Shown here: piece after piece, positions 50,991 through 60,034 of the stretch | Layout: the number at the start of each line of letters is the position of its first letter | Position numbering within the stretch: position 1 is the stretch's first letter | NCBI RefSeq assembly: GCF_000949135.2 | Contig: NZ_JTAN02000019.1 | Coordinates: forward strand, 496,001-560,000 | Length of the DNA stretch: 64,000 nt | DNA from: Burkholderia sp. USMB20 | Lineage (GTDB): Bacteria; Pseudomonadota; Gammaproteobacteria; Burkholderiales; Burkholderiaceae | Direction: 5' to 3' | Notes under the pieces: generated by a model | Told to the model about the DNA's origin: nothing | Database searches by the model: none | The model's input: only the letters and a program-made list of their open reading frames with translations | Program-made: the position numbers and the translations under genes

Positions 50991-51440
50991 CGGCCGGCAT
51001 CGAGGTTCGCTAGACAGATGAAACACCGCAACGACATCCGCTTCGCGACGACCGGCCCGGCGTCGTGCCGCACCGCCGCCTGCGTGCGCCGGCACGCTGG
51101 CCGGCATCGCGTCCGTCGTACGCGTGGCGACGGTGTTGTGCGTCGTCGCGCGCCGAAGCCCGCCGCTGCGCGTCGTGCAACGACTGTCGCGGCTCGCGAT
51201 GCTGCTCGCCGGCGAGCCGGTCGCCGTGATCGCGATCGCCATCGCGATTGCGGCGCTGTCCGCTGTACGTCGGGCCATCGCGGCCACGGCCGCCGCGGTT
51301 GCGTGCGCGATCGCACGCGCGCGGCGCCGCCTGCGCGGCTCGCGCATCGCGCGCGCCCGGGCCGCCCCCGCCGCGTCGTCGCCCGCGCGGCACCGACCGT
51401 TTTCTTCTGTTCGCCTTACCTTGATGCAGGACCCTTCGTC
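50991..51440. other. 450-bp spacer between add and guaD
   Basis: No gene recognised. A plus-strand frame 51124-51444 (106 codons) has a hydrophobic AIAIAIA stretch produced by a run of GATCGC-like repeats and ends by overlapping the guaD start as ATGA. Composition and lack of a known family make it doubtful. No structured RNA was seen. Confidence 0.4.
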
Positions 51441-52757
51441 ATGACGCAAACCGCTTTCCGTTCCCAGCTGCTGACCTTCAACGGCGACCCGGCGCAGTCG
51501 AGCCAGGCCGCGAACCACGAGACCGACGGCCTCCTGATCGTCGACGACGGCAAGGTCGTCGCAGCCGGCCCGCATGCACGGCTGGCCGCGACGCTCGCGC
51601 GCGACGCGGTCGTCCACGACCTGCGCGACAAGCTGATCGTGCCCGGCTTCATCGATACGCACATCCACTATCCGCAGACGGACATGATCGCGTCGCCGGC
51701 CCCCGGCCTGCTGCCGTGGCTCGACAAGTACACGTTCCCGACCGAGCGCCAGTTCGGCGATCCGGAACATGCGCGCGAAGTCGCCGACTTCTTCGTCGAC
51801 GAATTGCTCGCGTGCGGCACGACGAGCGCGCTCGTCTACTGCACCGTGCACAAGCAGTCGGCCGACGCGCTGTTCGCGGCGAGCGATGCACGCGACCTGC
51901 GGATGATCGCGGGCAAGGTGCTGATGGATCGCAACTGCCCCGAGTTCCTGCGCGACACCGCGCAGTCGGGCTACGACGACAGCGCCGAGCTGATCGGCCG
52001 CTGGCACGGCAAGGGCCGTCAGATGTACGCGCTCACGCCGCGCTTCGCGCCGACCTCCACCGAGGCGCAGCTCGAGGCGTGCAGCGAACTCGCACGCCGC
52101 CATCCGGACGTGTTCGTGCAGAGCCACGTCGCGGAAAACGTCGACGAAGTGAAATGGGCGGCCGAGCTGTTCCCGGGCCACCGCAGCTATCTCGACATCT
52201 ACGATCGTTACGGGCTGCTGCGCCCGCGCGCGGTGTACGGCCACTGCATCCATCTCGACGACGAGGACCGTCGCCGGATGGCCGAGACGCGCACCGTCGT
52301 TGCGCACTGCCCGACGTCGAACTTCTTCCTCGGCAGCGGGCTGTTCGACTTCGACAAGGCCGGCGAATACGACGTGCCCGTCACGCTCGCCACCGACGTC
52401 GGCGGCGGCACGTCGTTCTCGATGCTGCAGACGATGAACGAGGCGCACAAGGTGGCGCGGCTGTCGGGCCACCACCTGAGCGCGACGCGGATGTTCTGGC
52501 TCGCGACGGCCGGCGCCGCGCAGGCGCTCGATCTCGCCGACACGGTCGGCACGCTCGCGCCGCGCACCGAAGCCGACTTCGTCGTGCTCGACCCGCAGGC
52601 CACGCCGCTGCTCGCACGCCGCACGAAGCGCGCGGAGTCGCTCGAGGAACTGCTGTTCGCATTCGCGCTGCTCGGCGACGACCGCGCCGTGTACCGCACG
52701 TACGCGGCCGGCCGGCTCGTGCACGAGCGCGGTGCCGCACGCCGCGCCGCCGCGTAA
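51441..52757 (+). CDS. guaD: Guanine deaminase
   Basis: Guanine to xanthine. 438-aa amidohydrolase: zinc ligands His74 and His76 in FIDTHIHYPQTDM, PTERQFGD, SHVAENVDEV and GHCIHLDDED supplying further His ligands, and the Asp in LATDVGGGTSFSM. All catalytic motifs are present. It would supply xanthine for the XDH that xdhC matures. Confidence 0.96.
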   Translation: MTQTAFRSQLLTFNGDPAQSSQAANHETDGLLIVDDGKVVAAGPHARLAATLARDAVVHDLRDKLIVPGFIDTHIHYPQTDMIASPAPGLLPWLDKYTFPTERQFGDPEHAREVADFFVDELLACGTTSALVYCTVHKQSADALFAASDARDLRMIAGKVLMDRNCPEFLRDTAQSGYDDSAELIGRWHGKGRQMYALTPRFAPTSTEAQLEACSELARRHPDVFVQSHVAENVDEVKWAAELFPGHRSYLDIYDRYGLLRPRAVYGHCIHLDDEDRRRMAETRTVVAHCPTSNFFLGSGLFDFDKAGEYDVPVTLATDVGGGTSFSMLQTMNEAHKVARLSGHHLSATRMFWLATAGAAQALDLADTVGTLAPRTEADFVVLDPQATPLLARRTKRAESLEELLFAFALLGDDRAVYRTYAAGRLVHERGAARRAAA

Positions 52758-52845
52758 CCGGCGCACCTGGGCCCCACCCTGCGCCGGCATGCGCTGCGGC
52801 GCATGCCGGCGCCGTCGAATTCGCCGCGCGCGGCACGCGCCGTGC

Positions 52846-52851
52846 TAGAAT
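52846..52851 (+). promoter_or_regulatory. Putative -10 box of the Mn-responsive transcript
   Basis: TAGAAT ending 8 bases before the first paired base of the riboswitch aptamer, so transcription would start right at its 5' edge. No convincing -35. Confidence 0.45.
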
Positions 52852-52859
52852 TCGCCGCT

Positions 52860-52986
52860 CATTGGGGAGTAGCCGCTCCGCTCGATGTCCCGCGCCCCCG
52901 GCGCGCATCGTGACGGAGGCGTCCGTCAACAGACTTGGCCGTTCGGCCATGGCGGGCGCAGCCACCAAGGCCTGGCGAGACCGATG
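52860..52986 (+). promoter_or_regulatory. yybP-ykoY manganese riboswitch
   Basis: Upstream of a UPF0016 gene, the known regulon of this riboswitch. The 5' core GGGGAGTAGCC and the 3' core CCTGGCGAGACC are the family's conserved parts, and GTCAACA lies between them. The closing stem pairs CATTGG (52860-52865) with CCGATG (52981-52986). A hairpin GCGCGCCG/CGGCGCGC at 52994-53019 after the aptamer is a candidate expression platform. Manganese binding should turn the exporter gene on. Recognised by eye, not by a covariance model. Confidence 0.85.
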
Positions 52987-53067
52987 GTTCACTGCGCGCC
53001 GCATCAGGGCCCGGCGCGCGGCGGATCGTCGCTCGCACGCACAACATCGGCCCGTGGAACCCCGTAC

Positions 53068-53640
53068 GTGTCCCAAGCATTCCTGATCTCCACCGGCGCC
53101 GTCGCCCTCGCTGAAATCGGCGACAAGACCCAACTGCTGTCCCTCGTGCTGGCCGCGCGCTATCGCAAGCCCGTGCCGATCATTCTCGGCGTGCTGGTTG
53201 CGACGGTCGTGAACCACGGCTTCGCCGGTGCGCTCGGCGAATGGCTCGGCATTCTCGTCACGCCGTCGATCATGCGCTGGGCGCTCGCGTTCTCGTTCAT
53301 CGCGATGGGCTTGTGGATCCTCGTGCCGGACAAGCTCGATGCGGACGAAGCCAATGCGAACCGCTCGCGGCTCGGCGTGTTCGGCGCGACGCTCGTCGCG
53401 TTCTTCCTCGCGGAAATGGGCGACAAGACGCAGATCGCGACCGTCGCGCTCGCCGCGCGCTTCCAGGATTACATCGGCGTGGTGGCCGGCACGACCTTCG
53501 GGATGATGCTGGCGAACGTGCCCGCGATCCTGCTGGGCGACCGTTTCGCGCACCGCCTGCCGACCAAGCTGGTGCACGGCATCGCGGCCGTGCTGTTCGT
53601 CGTGCTGGGGGCGCTGGCGCTGCTGGGCGTCGGCGTCTGA
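53068..53640 (+). CDS. UPF0016/GDT1 family manganese exporter (TMEM165-like)
   Basis: 190-aa inner-membrane protein with six predicted helices in two homologous halves. The cation motif E-x-G-D-K-T occurs twice, at residues 16-21 and 116-121, almost exactly 100 residues apart. Bacterial members such as MneA export Mn2+. The frame is open back to 52885 through the riboswitch, so the GTG before SQAFLISTGAVALAEIGDK was chosen: it gives the usual length and leaves the riboswitch untranslated. The ribosome-binding site is weak. Confidence 0.92.
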   Translation: MSQAFLISTGAVALAEIGDKTQLLSLVLAARYRKPVPIILGVLVATVVNHGFAGALGEWLGILVTPSIMRWALAFSFIAMGLWILVPDKLDADEANANRSRLGVFGATLVAFFLAEMGDKTQIATVALAARFQDYIGVVAGTTFGMMLANVPAILLGDRFAHRLPTKLVHGIAAVLFVVLGALALLGVGV

Positions 53641-53692
53641 CGCACACAGGCAAGTGGCGCGGCCGGGCGGCCGCGCCGCTGTCGATACCGCG

Positions 53693-54393
53693 TTACTTCG
53701 CGACCGCCGCACCCGATGCCGGCGCCGCCGGCACGCGCGCTCGCTGGCGGCCGGCGCGGCCGGCCCGCCGCGCTTGTCGACCGGCAGCCGCACCGTGCGG
53801 ATCGCGCCCGTTCGACAACGGGAAATCGGCGAGCGCGCTGCGCGCGAGAAACGCATCGCATTCAGCAGCGCGCCGTTGTCGCCCGTGGTGCGCGCAGTCA
53901 CGTTATAGACCTCCTTGCCGGTCGCGCGCTCGGTGATCCGGATGCCCAGCGTGTAGTCGAACACCTGGTAGGTCTGCGCGACGTAGCCGGCCGGCATCGG
54001 CCCCCAGGGCCCCCACGGGCCCCACGGCCCGCCCCGCCAGTACGGCCCCGGCCCCATGAACCACGGGTCGTAGTAGACCGGCTGCGGCACCGTCACCAGA
54101 TCGCTGCCGACCCCGTAGGCCAGCCCGACCAGATAGCGTGCCTGCGCGGCCGGCACCTGGCGGAACGCATACGCGGACAGTTCGTTCGCGACGATCGGCT
54201 CGTAGGTCGACTGCTCGATGCTGTGCTTCTGCGCGTCGCTGCGCGTGAAGGCGTAAGTGCGCGTCGCGTCGCTGCCGCTCCAGTCGGAGAAGGCCGTGAC
54301 CTGTGTCGTCACGTAGCTGGTGCAGCCCGTCAGCAGCGCCACGCACAGCACCGCCGCCCAGCCCGCACCGCGTTGAATCCATTCATGTTTCAT
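53693..54393 (-). pseudogene. DUF4136 lipoprotein gene with frameshift(s) near its 3' end
   Basis: Begins MKHEWIQRGAGWAAVLCVALLTGCTSYVTTQVTAFSDW: a lipoprotein signal with lipobox LTGC, then a DUF4136 domain with a Trp-Gly-Pro repeat (GPWGPWGPWGP). After GDNGALLNAM (about 53857) the expected FLARSALADFPLSN continues in another frame. GAIRTVRLPVDKRGG then reads in the first frame, and the ending PAAPASGAAVAK-stop lies again in the second. At least one and possibly three single-base changes at G/C runs explain this. It may be sequencing error rather than decay. The total span of 701 bases is not a multiple of three. Confidence 0.65.
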
Positions 54394-54514
54394 GTCGATC
54401 CTCGTCGATCCGTCACCCGTTCGTCGCACCGCGCGAACCGCACGGGATGCCGATAATACGCGGACCGCCGGAACCGGTAAAAAGTTCGCGCGGCACGCGG
54501 CCGCAAGCCTTTGT

Positions 54515-54520
54515 ACAATG
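54515..54520 (+). promoter_or_regulatory. Putative -10 box of pepN
   Basis: TACAAT 59 bases before the pepN start. No good -35. Confidence 0.35.
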
Positions 54521-54579
54521 GCCCGGTTCAGCCGGCCCGTGCTGCGGGCCCGATCCCCACTCCACCGATCTCGACGACC

Positions 54580-57273
54580 ATGTCCGACAACGCCTCCTCC
54601 ACCGTGATCCGCCGCGCCGACTACACGCCGCCGGCCTTCCTCATCGATTCCGTCGCACTCGAATTCGATCTCGCGCCGGCCCGCACGATCGTCAGGAACA
54701 CGATGCGCGTGCGCCGCAATCCGGACGCGGCGCCCACCCCGCATCTGGAGCTGATGGGCGAGGCGCTCGAATTCCTCGGCGCACGGCTCGACGGCGCGCC
54801 GTATGGTCCGGTGCGCGCGCACGACCACGGGCTGACCGTCGAAAACGTGCCCGATGCGTTCGAGCTTACGCTCGACAGCGCGTGCGCGCCGGACCAGAAC
54901 ACGACGCTGTCCGGGCTGTACGTGTCGAGCGGCAACTTCTTCACGCAGTGCGAGGCCGAAGGCTTTCGCCGCATCACCTACTTCCTCGACCGCCCCGACG
55001 TGATGGCGTCGTACACCGTCACGCTGCGCGCCGACAAGACCGCGTACCCGGTGCTGCTGTCGAACGGCAATCTCGTCGACTCAGGCGAGCTGGCCGACGG
55101 CCGCCACTTCGCGAAATGGGAGGATCCGTTCCGCAAGCCGAGCTACCTGTTCGCGCTGGTCGCGGGCAAGCTCGTCGCGATCGAGGAGAAGATCACGTCC
55201 GGCTCCGGCAAGGAGAAGCTGCTGCAGGTGTGGGTCGAACCGGCCGATCTCGACAAGACCCGTCACGCGATGGATTCGCTGATCCATTCGATCCGCTGGG
55301 ATGAAAAGCGCTTCGGCCTCGAGCTCGATCTCGACCGCTTCATGATCGTCGCGGTCGGCGACTTCAACATGGGCGCGATGGAAAACAAGGGGCTCAACAT
55401 CTTCAATACGAAGTACGTGCTGGCGAACCCCGAGACCGCGACCGACACCGACTTCGCGAACATCGAATCGGTGGTCGGCCACGAGTACTTCCACAACTGG
55501 ACCGGCAACCGCGTGACCTGCCGCGACTGGTTCCAGCTGAGCCTGAAGGAAGGGCTGACCGTGTTCCGCGACCAGGAGTTCTCGGCCGACATGGCCGCGG
55601 GCGACGACGTCGAGTCGGCGGCCCGCGCGGTCAAGCGCATCGAGGACGTGCGCGTGCTGCGCCAGCTGCAGTTCGCCGAGGATGCGGGCCCGATGGCGCA
55701 TCCGGTGCGTCCGGAAAGCTACGTCGAGATCAACAACTTCTACACGATGACCGTCTACGAGAAAGGCTCGGAAGTCGTGCGGATGTACCAGACGCTGTTC
55801 GGCCGCGACGGCTTCCGCAAGGGGATGGACCTGTACTTCCAGCGCCACGACGGTCAAGCGGTGACGTGCGACGACTTCCGTCACGCGATGGCCGACGCGA
55901 ACGGGCGCGACCTCGCGCAATTCGAGCGCTGGTACAGCCAGGCCGGCACGCCGCGCGTGTCGGTGCGCACCGCGTACGACGCGGCTGCACGCCGCTACAC
56001 GGTCACGCTCGCGCAGGGCTACGGCGACGCGTCGCCGGCCGCGCGCGAGACGCAGCAAGGGCCGCTGCTGATTCCGTTCGCGATCGGCCTGATCGGCCGC
56101 GACGGCCGCGACCTGCCGTTGCGCCTCGACGGCGAAGCCGCCGCATCGGGCACGACGCGCGTGCTCGACTTCACCGACACCGAGCAGACCTTCACGTTCG
56201 TCGACGTGCCGGCGGAGCCGCTGCCGTCGCTGCTGCGCAATTTCTCCGCGCCGGTGATCGTCGAATACGACTACGGCGACGACGACCTCGCGTTCCTGCT
56301 CGCGCACGACAGCGACCCGTTCAACCGCTGGGAAGCCGGCCAGCGCCTCGCGACACGCGCGCTGCTGACGCTCGCCGCGCGCGCCGCCGCGAACGAACCG
56401 CTCACGCTCGGCGCGAATTTCGTCGCCGCGTTCCGCCGCGTGCTGACCGATGAAAACCTGTCGCCCGCGTTCCGCGAGCTCGCACTGACGCTGCCGTCGG
56501 AAACCTATCTGGCCGACCAGATGGCGGAAGCCGATCCGGCCGCCGTGCATCGCGCCCGCCAGTTCGTGCGCCGCCAGCTCGCGACCGCGCTGCACGCCGA
56601 GTGGCTCGCCGCGTACGAGCAGCACCAGACGCCGGGCGCGTACGAGCCGACGCCTGAAGCCTCCGGCCGCCGCGCGCTGAAGAACCTCGCGCTCGCGTAT
56701 CTCGCCGAACTCGAGGATCCGGCCGACGCCGTGCGCATCGCGACCGCGCAGTACGACGCGGCGAACAACATGACCGATCGCGCCGCCGCGCTCGGCGCGC
56801 TGCTGTCCGCCGCGGCGGCCGGTGCGAACGACGCGGCCGCGCGCGCGCTCGACGACTTCTACCGCCGCTTCGAAAGGGAAGCGCTCGTGATCGACAAGTG
56901 GTTCGCGATGCAGGCCGCGCAGCGCGGCACGCCGGCCCAGCCGACGCTCGCGAAGGTCCGCACGCTGATGGCCCACCCCGCGTTCAACCTGAAGAACCCG
57001 AACCGCGCGCGCTCGCTGATCTTCAGCTTCTGCGCGGCGAACCCGGCGCAATTCCACGCGGCGGACGGCTCGGGCTACGCGTTCTGGGCCGAACAGGTGC
57101 TCGCGCTCGACGCGATCAACCCGCAGGTCGCCGCGCGCCTCGCCCGCTCGCTCGAACTGTGGCGCCGCTTTACGCCGGCGCTGCGCGACCGGATGCGCGA
57201 AGCGCTCGAGCAGGTCGCGGCCGGTGCCAAATCGCGCGACGTGCGCGAGATCGTCGAGAAGGCGCTCGCGTAA
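54580..57273 (+). CDS. pepN: Aminopeptidase N
   Basis: Cytoplasmic broad-specificity zinc aminopeptidase (M1 family), 897 aa. The exopeptidase motif GAMEN is at residues 265-269, and zinc-binding HEYFH at 301-305 with the third ligand Glu in LKEGLTVFRDQEFS about 18 residues on. The C-terminal DUF3458 domains typical of PepN follow. Start MSDNASSTVIRRADYTPPAF was chosen by family fit. It ends in its own terminator. Confidence 0.97.
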   Translation: MSDNASSTVIRRADYTPPAFLIDSVALEFDLAPARTIVRNTMRVRRNPDAAPTPHLELMGEALEFLGARLDGAPYGPVRAHDHGLTVENVPDAFELTLDSACAPDQNTTLSGLYVSSGNFFTQCEAEGFRRITYFLDRPDVMASYTVTLRADKTAYPVLLSNGNLVDSGELADGRHFAKWEDPFRKPSYLFALVAGKLVAIEEKITSGSGKEKLLQVWVEPADLDKTRHAMDSLIHSIRWDEKRFGLELDLDRFMIVAVGDFNMGAMENKGLNIFNTKYVLANPETATDTDFANIESVVGHEYFHNWTGNRVTCRDWFQLSLKEGLTVFRDQEFSADMAAGDDVESAARAVKRIEDVRVLRQLQFAEDAGPMAHPVRPESYVEINNFYTMTVYEKGSEVVRMYQTLFGRDGFRKGMDLYFQRHDGQAVTCDDFRHAMADANGRDLAQFERWYSQAGTPRVSVRTAYDAAARRYTVTLAQGYGDASPAARETQQGPLLIPFAIGLIGRDGRDLPLRLDGEAAASGTTRVLDFTDTEQTFTFVDVPAEPLPSLLRNFSAPVIVEYDYGDDDLAFLLAHDSDPFNRWEAGQRLATRALLTLAARAAANEPLTLGANFVAAFRRVLTDENLSPAFRELALTLPSETYLADQMAEADPAAVHRARQFVRRQLATALHAEWLAAYEQHQTPGAYEPTPEASGRRALKNLALAYLAELEDPADAVRIATAQYDAANNMTDRAAALGALLSAAAAGANDAAARALDDFYRRFEREALVIDKWFAMQAAQRGTPAQPTLAKVRTLMAHPAFNLKNPNRARSLIFSFCAANPAQFHAADGSGYAFWAEQVLALDAINPQVAARLARSLELWRRFTPALRDRMREALEQVAAGAKSRDVREIVEKALA

Positions 57274-57313
57274 CGTCACGCACGCGACTCGCCGCGCGCG
57301 CGAGCGCGACGAA

Positions 57314-57347
57314 GCCGGCGCCGCCCCGTTGCGGCGCCGGCTTTTTT
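57314..57347 (+). terminator. pepN terminator
   Basis: GCCGGCGCCGC, loop cccgtt, GCGGCGCCGGC, then T6: an 11-bp perfect stem 40 bases past the stop. Confidence 0.9.
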
Positions 57348-57515
57348 GTCGTCTGAAGGTTGGCGGGATCCGAGCCGGACCGCGCGTTCGGCCCCCCGGT
57401 TTTACCGCCGCTGCCCGGCCGATCCGCCGCGCCGTGCACGCCGGAGCCCGGCCGAACCGCGCGGCCGACCATGTAACCGGACGAAAAAAGGCGGCGGCTC
57501 GGGAGGCGCGCCGGG

Positions 57516-57521
57516 TAAAAT
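57516..57521 (+). promoter_or_regulatory. Putative -10 box of fbp
   Basis: TAAAAT 40 bases before the fbp start, in an otherwise very G/C-rich spacer. Confidence 0.35.
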
Positions 57522-57561
57522 TGCGGCAATTCAAGGATTCTTTGGCCTCTCGGAGTCTGTC

Positions 57562-58581
57562 ATGTCCATTGCCCGCCGCACCACGCTGTCCAAGTTCCTG
57601 ATCGAGCAGCAGCGTGAGACCAACAACCTCCCCGCCGACCTCCGCCTGCTGATCGAAGTCGTCGCCCGCGCGTGCAAGGCGATCAGCTACAACGTGTCGA
57701 AGGGCGCGCTCGGCGATGCACTCGGCACCGCCGGCAGCGAGAACGTCCAGGGCGAAGTGCAGAAGAAGCTCGACATCCTGTCGAACGAGATCCTGCTCGA
57801 CGCGAACGAATGGGGCGGCAACCTCGCCGCGATGGCATCGGAGGAAATGGAAACGTTCTTCCCGATCCCGGCGAACTACCCGCGCGGCGAATACCTGCTC
57901 GTGTTCGACCCGCTCGACGGCTCGTCGAACATCGACGTGAACGTGTCGATCGGCACGATCTTCTCGGTACTGCGCTGCCCGGACGGCAAGCTGGCCACCG
58001 AGGAATCGTTCCTGCAGCCGGGCACGGAGCAGGTCGCGGCCGGCTACGCGGTGTACGGCCCGCAAACCGTGTTCGTACTGACGACCGGCAACGGCGTGAA
58101 CTGCTTCACGCTCGACCGCGAAGTCGGCTCGTGGGTGCTCACGCAAAGCAACATGCAGATCCCGGCCGATACGCGCGAATACGCGATCAACGCATCGAAC
58201 GCACGCCACTGGTACGAACCGGTCCAGCGCTACGTCAACGAACTGAACGCCGGCAAGGAAGGCCCGCGCGGCGACAACTTCAACATGCGCTGGATCGCGT
58301 CGATGGTGGCCGACGTGCACCGGATCCTGAACCGCGGCGGCATCTTCATGTACCCGGCCGACAAGCGCACGCCCGATCGTCCGGGCAAGCTGCGCCTGAT
58401 GTACGAAGCGAACCCGATGTCGTTCATCGTCGAACAGGCGGGCGGCGCCGCGACGACGGGCACGCAGCGCATCATGGAAGTGCAGCCGACCGGCCTGCAC
58501 CAGCGCGTGCCGGTGTTCCTCGGTTCGAAGAACGAAGTCGAGCGCGTGACCGGCTATCACAAGGAAGGCGAAGGCAAATAA
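57562..58581 (+). CDS. fbp: Fructose-1,6-bisphosphatase class 1
   Basis: Gluconeogenic hydrolysis of fructose-1,6-bisphosphate. 339 aa. Metal-binding motifs [13 protein letters not shown] and [11 protein letters not shown]-like N-terminal region ([20 protein letters not shown]), and the substrate loop [28 protein letters not shown] are all visible. Intact and full length. Monocistronic. Confidence 0.97.
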   Translation: MSIARRTTLSKFLIEQQRETNNLPADLRLLIEVVARACKAISYNVSKGALGDALGTAGSENVQGEVQKKLDILSNEILLDANEWGGNLAAMASEEMETFFPIPANYPRGEYLLVFDPLDGSSNIDVNVSIGTIFSVLRCPDGKLATEESFLQPGTEQVAAGYAVYGPQTVFVLTTGNGVNCFTLDREVGSWVLTQSNMQIPADTREYAINASNARHWYEPVQRYVNELNAGKEGPRGDNFNMRWIASMVADVHRILNRGGIFMYPADKRTPDRPGKLRLMYEANPMSFIVEQAGGAATTGTQRIMEVQPTGLHQRVPVFLGSKNEVERVTGYHKEGEGK

Positions 58582-58787
58582 ATTTGCACTGCAGCACTAG
58601 ACGGAGGTGCGAGAGGTCAGTACAATCGCGCCTTCGCGATGTGGCCCTGACAGGCTGCATCGCAGTGAAGTGAAAGCGGGAAGTCCGCCGGATCGAGGGT
58701 TTCGCGAAGCAGCAGCAAGCTGAAAAAAATTTCGCAAAACCTATTGCCAAGATCTCGGATTTGACCATATAATTTCATTTCTCTGCT

Positions 58788-58863
58788 GCCGGTGTAGCTC
58801 AGTTGGTAGAGCAGCGCATTCGTAATGCGAAGGTCGTAGGTTCGACTCCTATCTCCGGCACCA
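58788..58863 (+). tRNA. tRNA-Thr(CGU)
   Basis: 76 nt including the encoded CCA. The D-arm (GCTCAGTTGGTAGAGC), the anticodon stem CGCATTCGTAATGCG with anticodon CGT at 58821-58823, and the T-arm GTAGGTTCGACTCCTAT fold normally. The acceptor stem has one U-U mismatch at the sixth pair. The anticodon reads ACG threonine codons. No integrase follows its 3' end. Confidence 0.95.
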
Positions 58864-58870
58864 AGATATA

Positions 58871-58903
58871 AAGGCCTGACAAGCATCGCTTGTCAGGCCT
58901 TTT
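58871..58903 (+). terminator. tRNA-Thr terminator
   Basis: AAGGCCTGACAAG, loop catcg-like, CTTGTCAGGCCTTTT: a 13-bp stem with a T-rich tail, 7 bases past the CCA end. Confidence 0.9.
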
Positions 58904-59049
58904 CTCTTTTCCGGCCGCAATTCCGATCCCGGCCACGATTTCCGATACGCGAAGTCGTGCGCCATCATTTCCGCTTGCGGGCATCCCCCGACTCCCGCGC
59001 CGCGCGCCGCCGATTACAATCGCCGGACCACCGGCCCCTTCCCAGCATC

Positions 59050-59859
59050 ATGCGCACCTGGCGTCTCGAGCGACCGAACCTCGGCGGACAACTGGACGTG
59101 TCCCGTGCGACCGGTCTCGTCGCCGCGATCGGCGGCAGCGAGCCGAACGCGTTCGCCGCGGAAATCCTGAAGCTGTTCGACGATGCGCTGGCCGTCACGC
59201 AGTGCACGATCTTCGCGTACGAGTTCGGCAACCGGCCGCGCACCGTCTCGGTCGCCGATCATCGCGGCGGCCGCTACCTGCGCGACGTTGCCGACACCTA
59301 CGCGCGCCATTTCTATGCGCTCGACGGCAACCAGCGAATCGTCTCGGCCGCCGGTCGCCGCACGCAGCGCCGCGACGTGCTGCTGCATCAGCAGGCCGGC
59401 GCCGAGATCGGCCACGACGCGTATCGCACGGCCTGCTACCGCGGCCCCGACGTCTCCGATCGCCTCGCGTTGCTGATGCAGCCGAACGACTCGACCTGGC
59501 TGTCGATCAATCTGTATCGCGCGCACCGCAGCGGCACGTTCCAGCCGCGCGAGATCACGGCCATCGAAACGCTCGCACCGCTGATCGCGCAGGCCGCGCA
59601 GCATCACTATGCGCTCGCGGGCTCGGCGCAGATCGGCATCCCGCAACAGATGCTCGCGCGGCTGCGCGGCGCATGCCCGACACTGTCCAAGCGCGAGCTC
59701 GACGTGCTGCGCGGCGTGCTCGAAGGCCAGACCGCGCAGGAGATCGGCGAGACGATCGGCGTGAAGGCTTCGAGTGTCGTCACCTATCAGAAGCGCGCGT
59801 ACCGGCGCCTCGGCATCTCGAGCCAGCGCCAGCTGTTCGCGCTGTGCCTGCAACCCTGA
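59050..59859 (+). CDS. LuxR-family helix-turn-helix regulator
   Basis: 269 aa. The C-terminal GerE/LuxR HTH is at about 211-266 (LSKRELDVLRGVLEGQTAQEIGETIGVKASSVVTYQKRAYRRLGI). The N-terminal 200 residues do not show the acyl-homoserine-lactone motif I can recognise, and no luxI is near, so it is not a clear quorum-sensing receptor. It lies 175 bases before an FAD hydroxylase gene on the same strand and is a candidate regulator of it. Confidence 0.9.
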   Translation: MRTWRLERPNLGGQLDVSRATGLVAAIGGSEPNAFAAEILKLFDDALAVTQCTIFAYEFGNRPRTVSVADHRGGRYLRDVADTYARHFYALDGNQRIVSAAGRRTQRRDVLLHQQAGAEIGHDAYRTACYRGPDVSDRLALLMQPNDSTWLSINLYRAHRSGTFQPREITAIETLAPLIAQAAQHHYALAGSAQIGIPQQMLARLRGACPTLSKRELDVLRGVLEGQTAQEIGETIGVKASSVVTYQKRAYRRLGISSQRQLFALCLQP

Positions 59860-60034
59860 ACGTCGCCTGCCGATCCTGAACGCGTCGGGGTAAATCCCGG
59901 CCTGCCGCCAGCCGTTCGCCGTACCCGGAATGGGGACAGCGGTGTCCGGCGCGGCTTCCATACTGCATCCAACCTGCCGCACGCATCGCGTCGCCGAGCG
60001 TGCGCGTTCGATCAGCACAACCTGGAAGCCAACG

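Noticed and set aside
55081-58560. 1159-codon minus-strand open frame opposite pepN and fbp
   Set aside because: Same antisense artefact; crosses two genuine genes and their terminator and shows no domain.
58864-59049. Integration site at tRNA-Thr
   Set aside because: No duplicated tRNA end or integrase; a normal terminator follows.
59050-59859. Quorum-sensing LuxR receptor
   Set aside because: No recognisable acyl-homoserine-lactone pocket motif and no luxI nearby.
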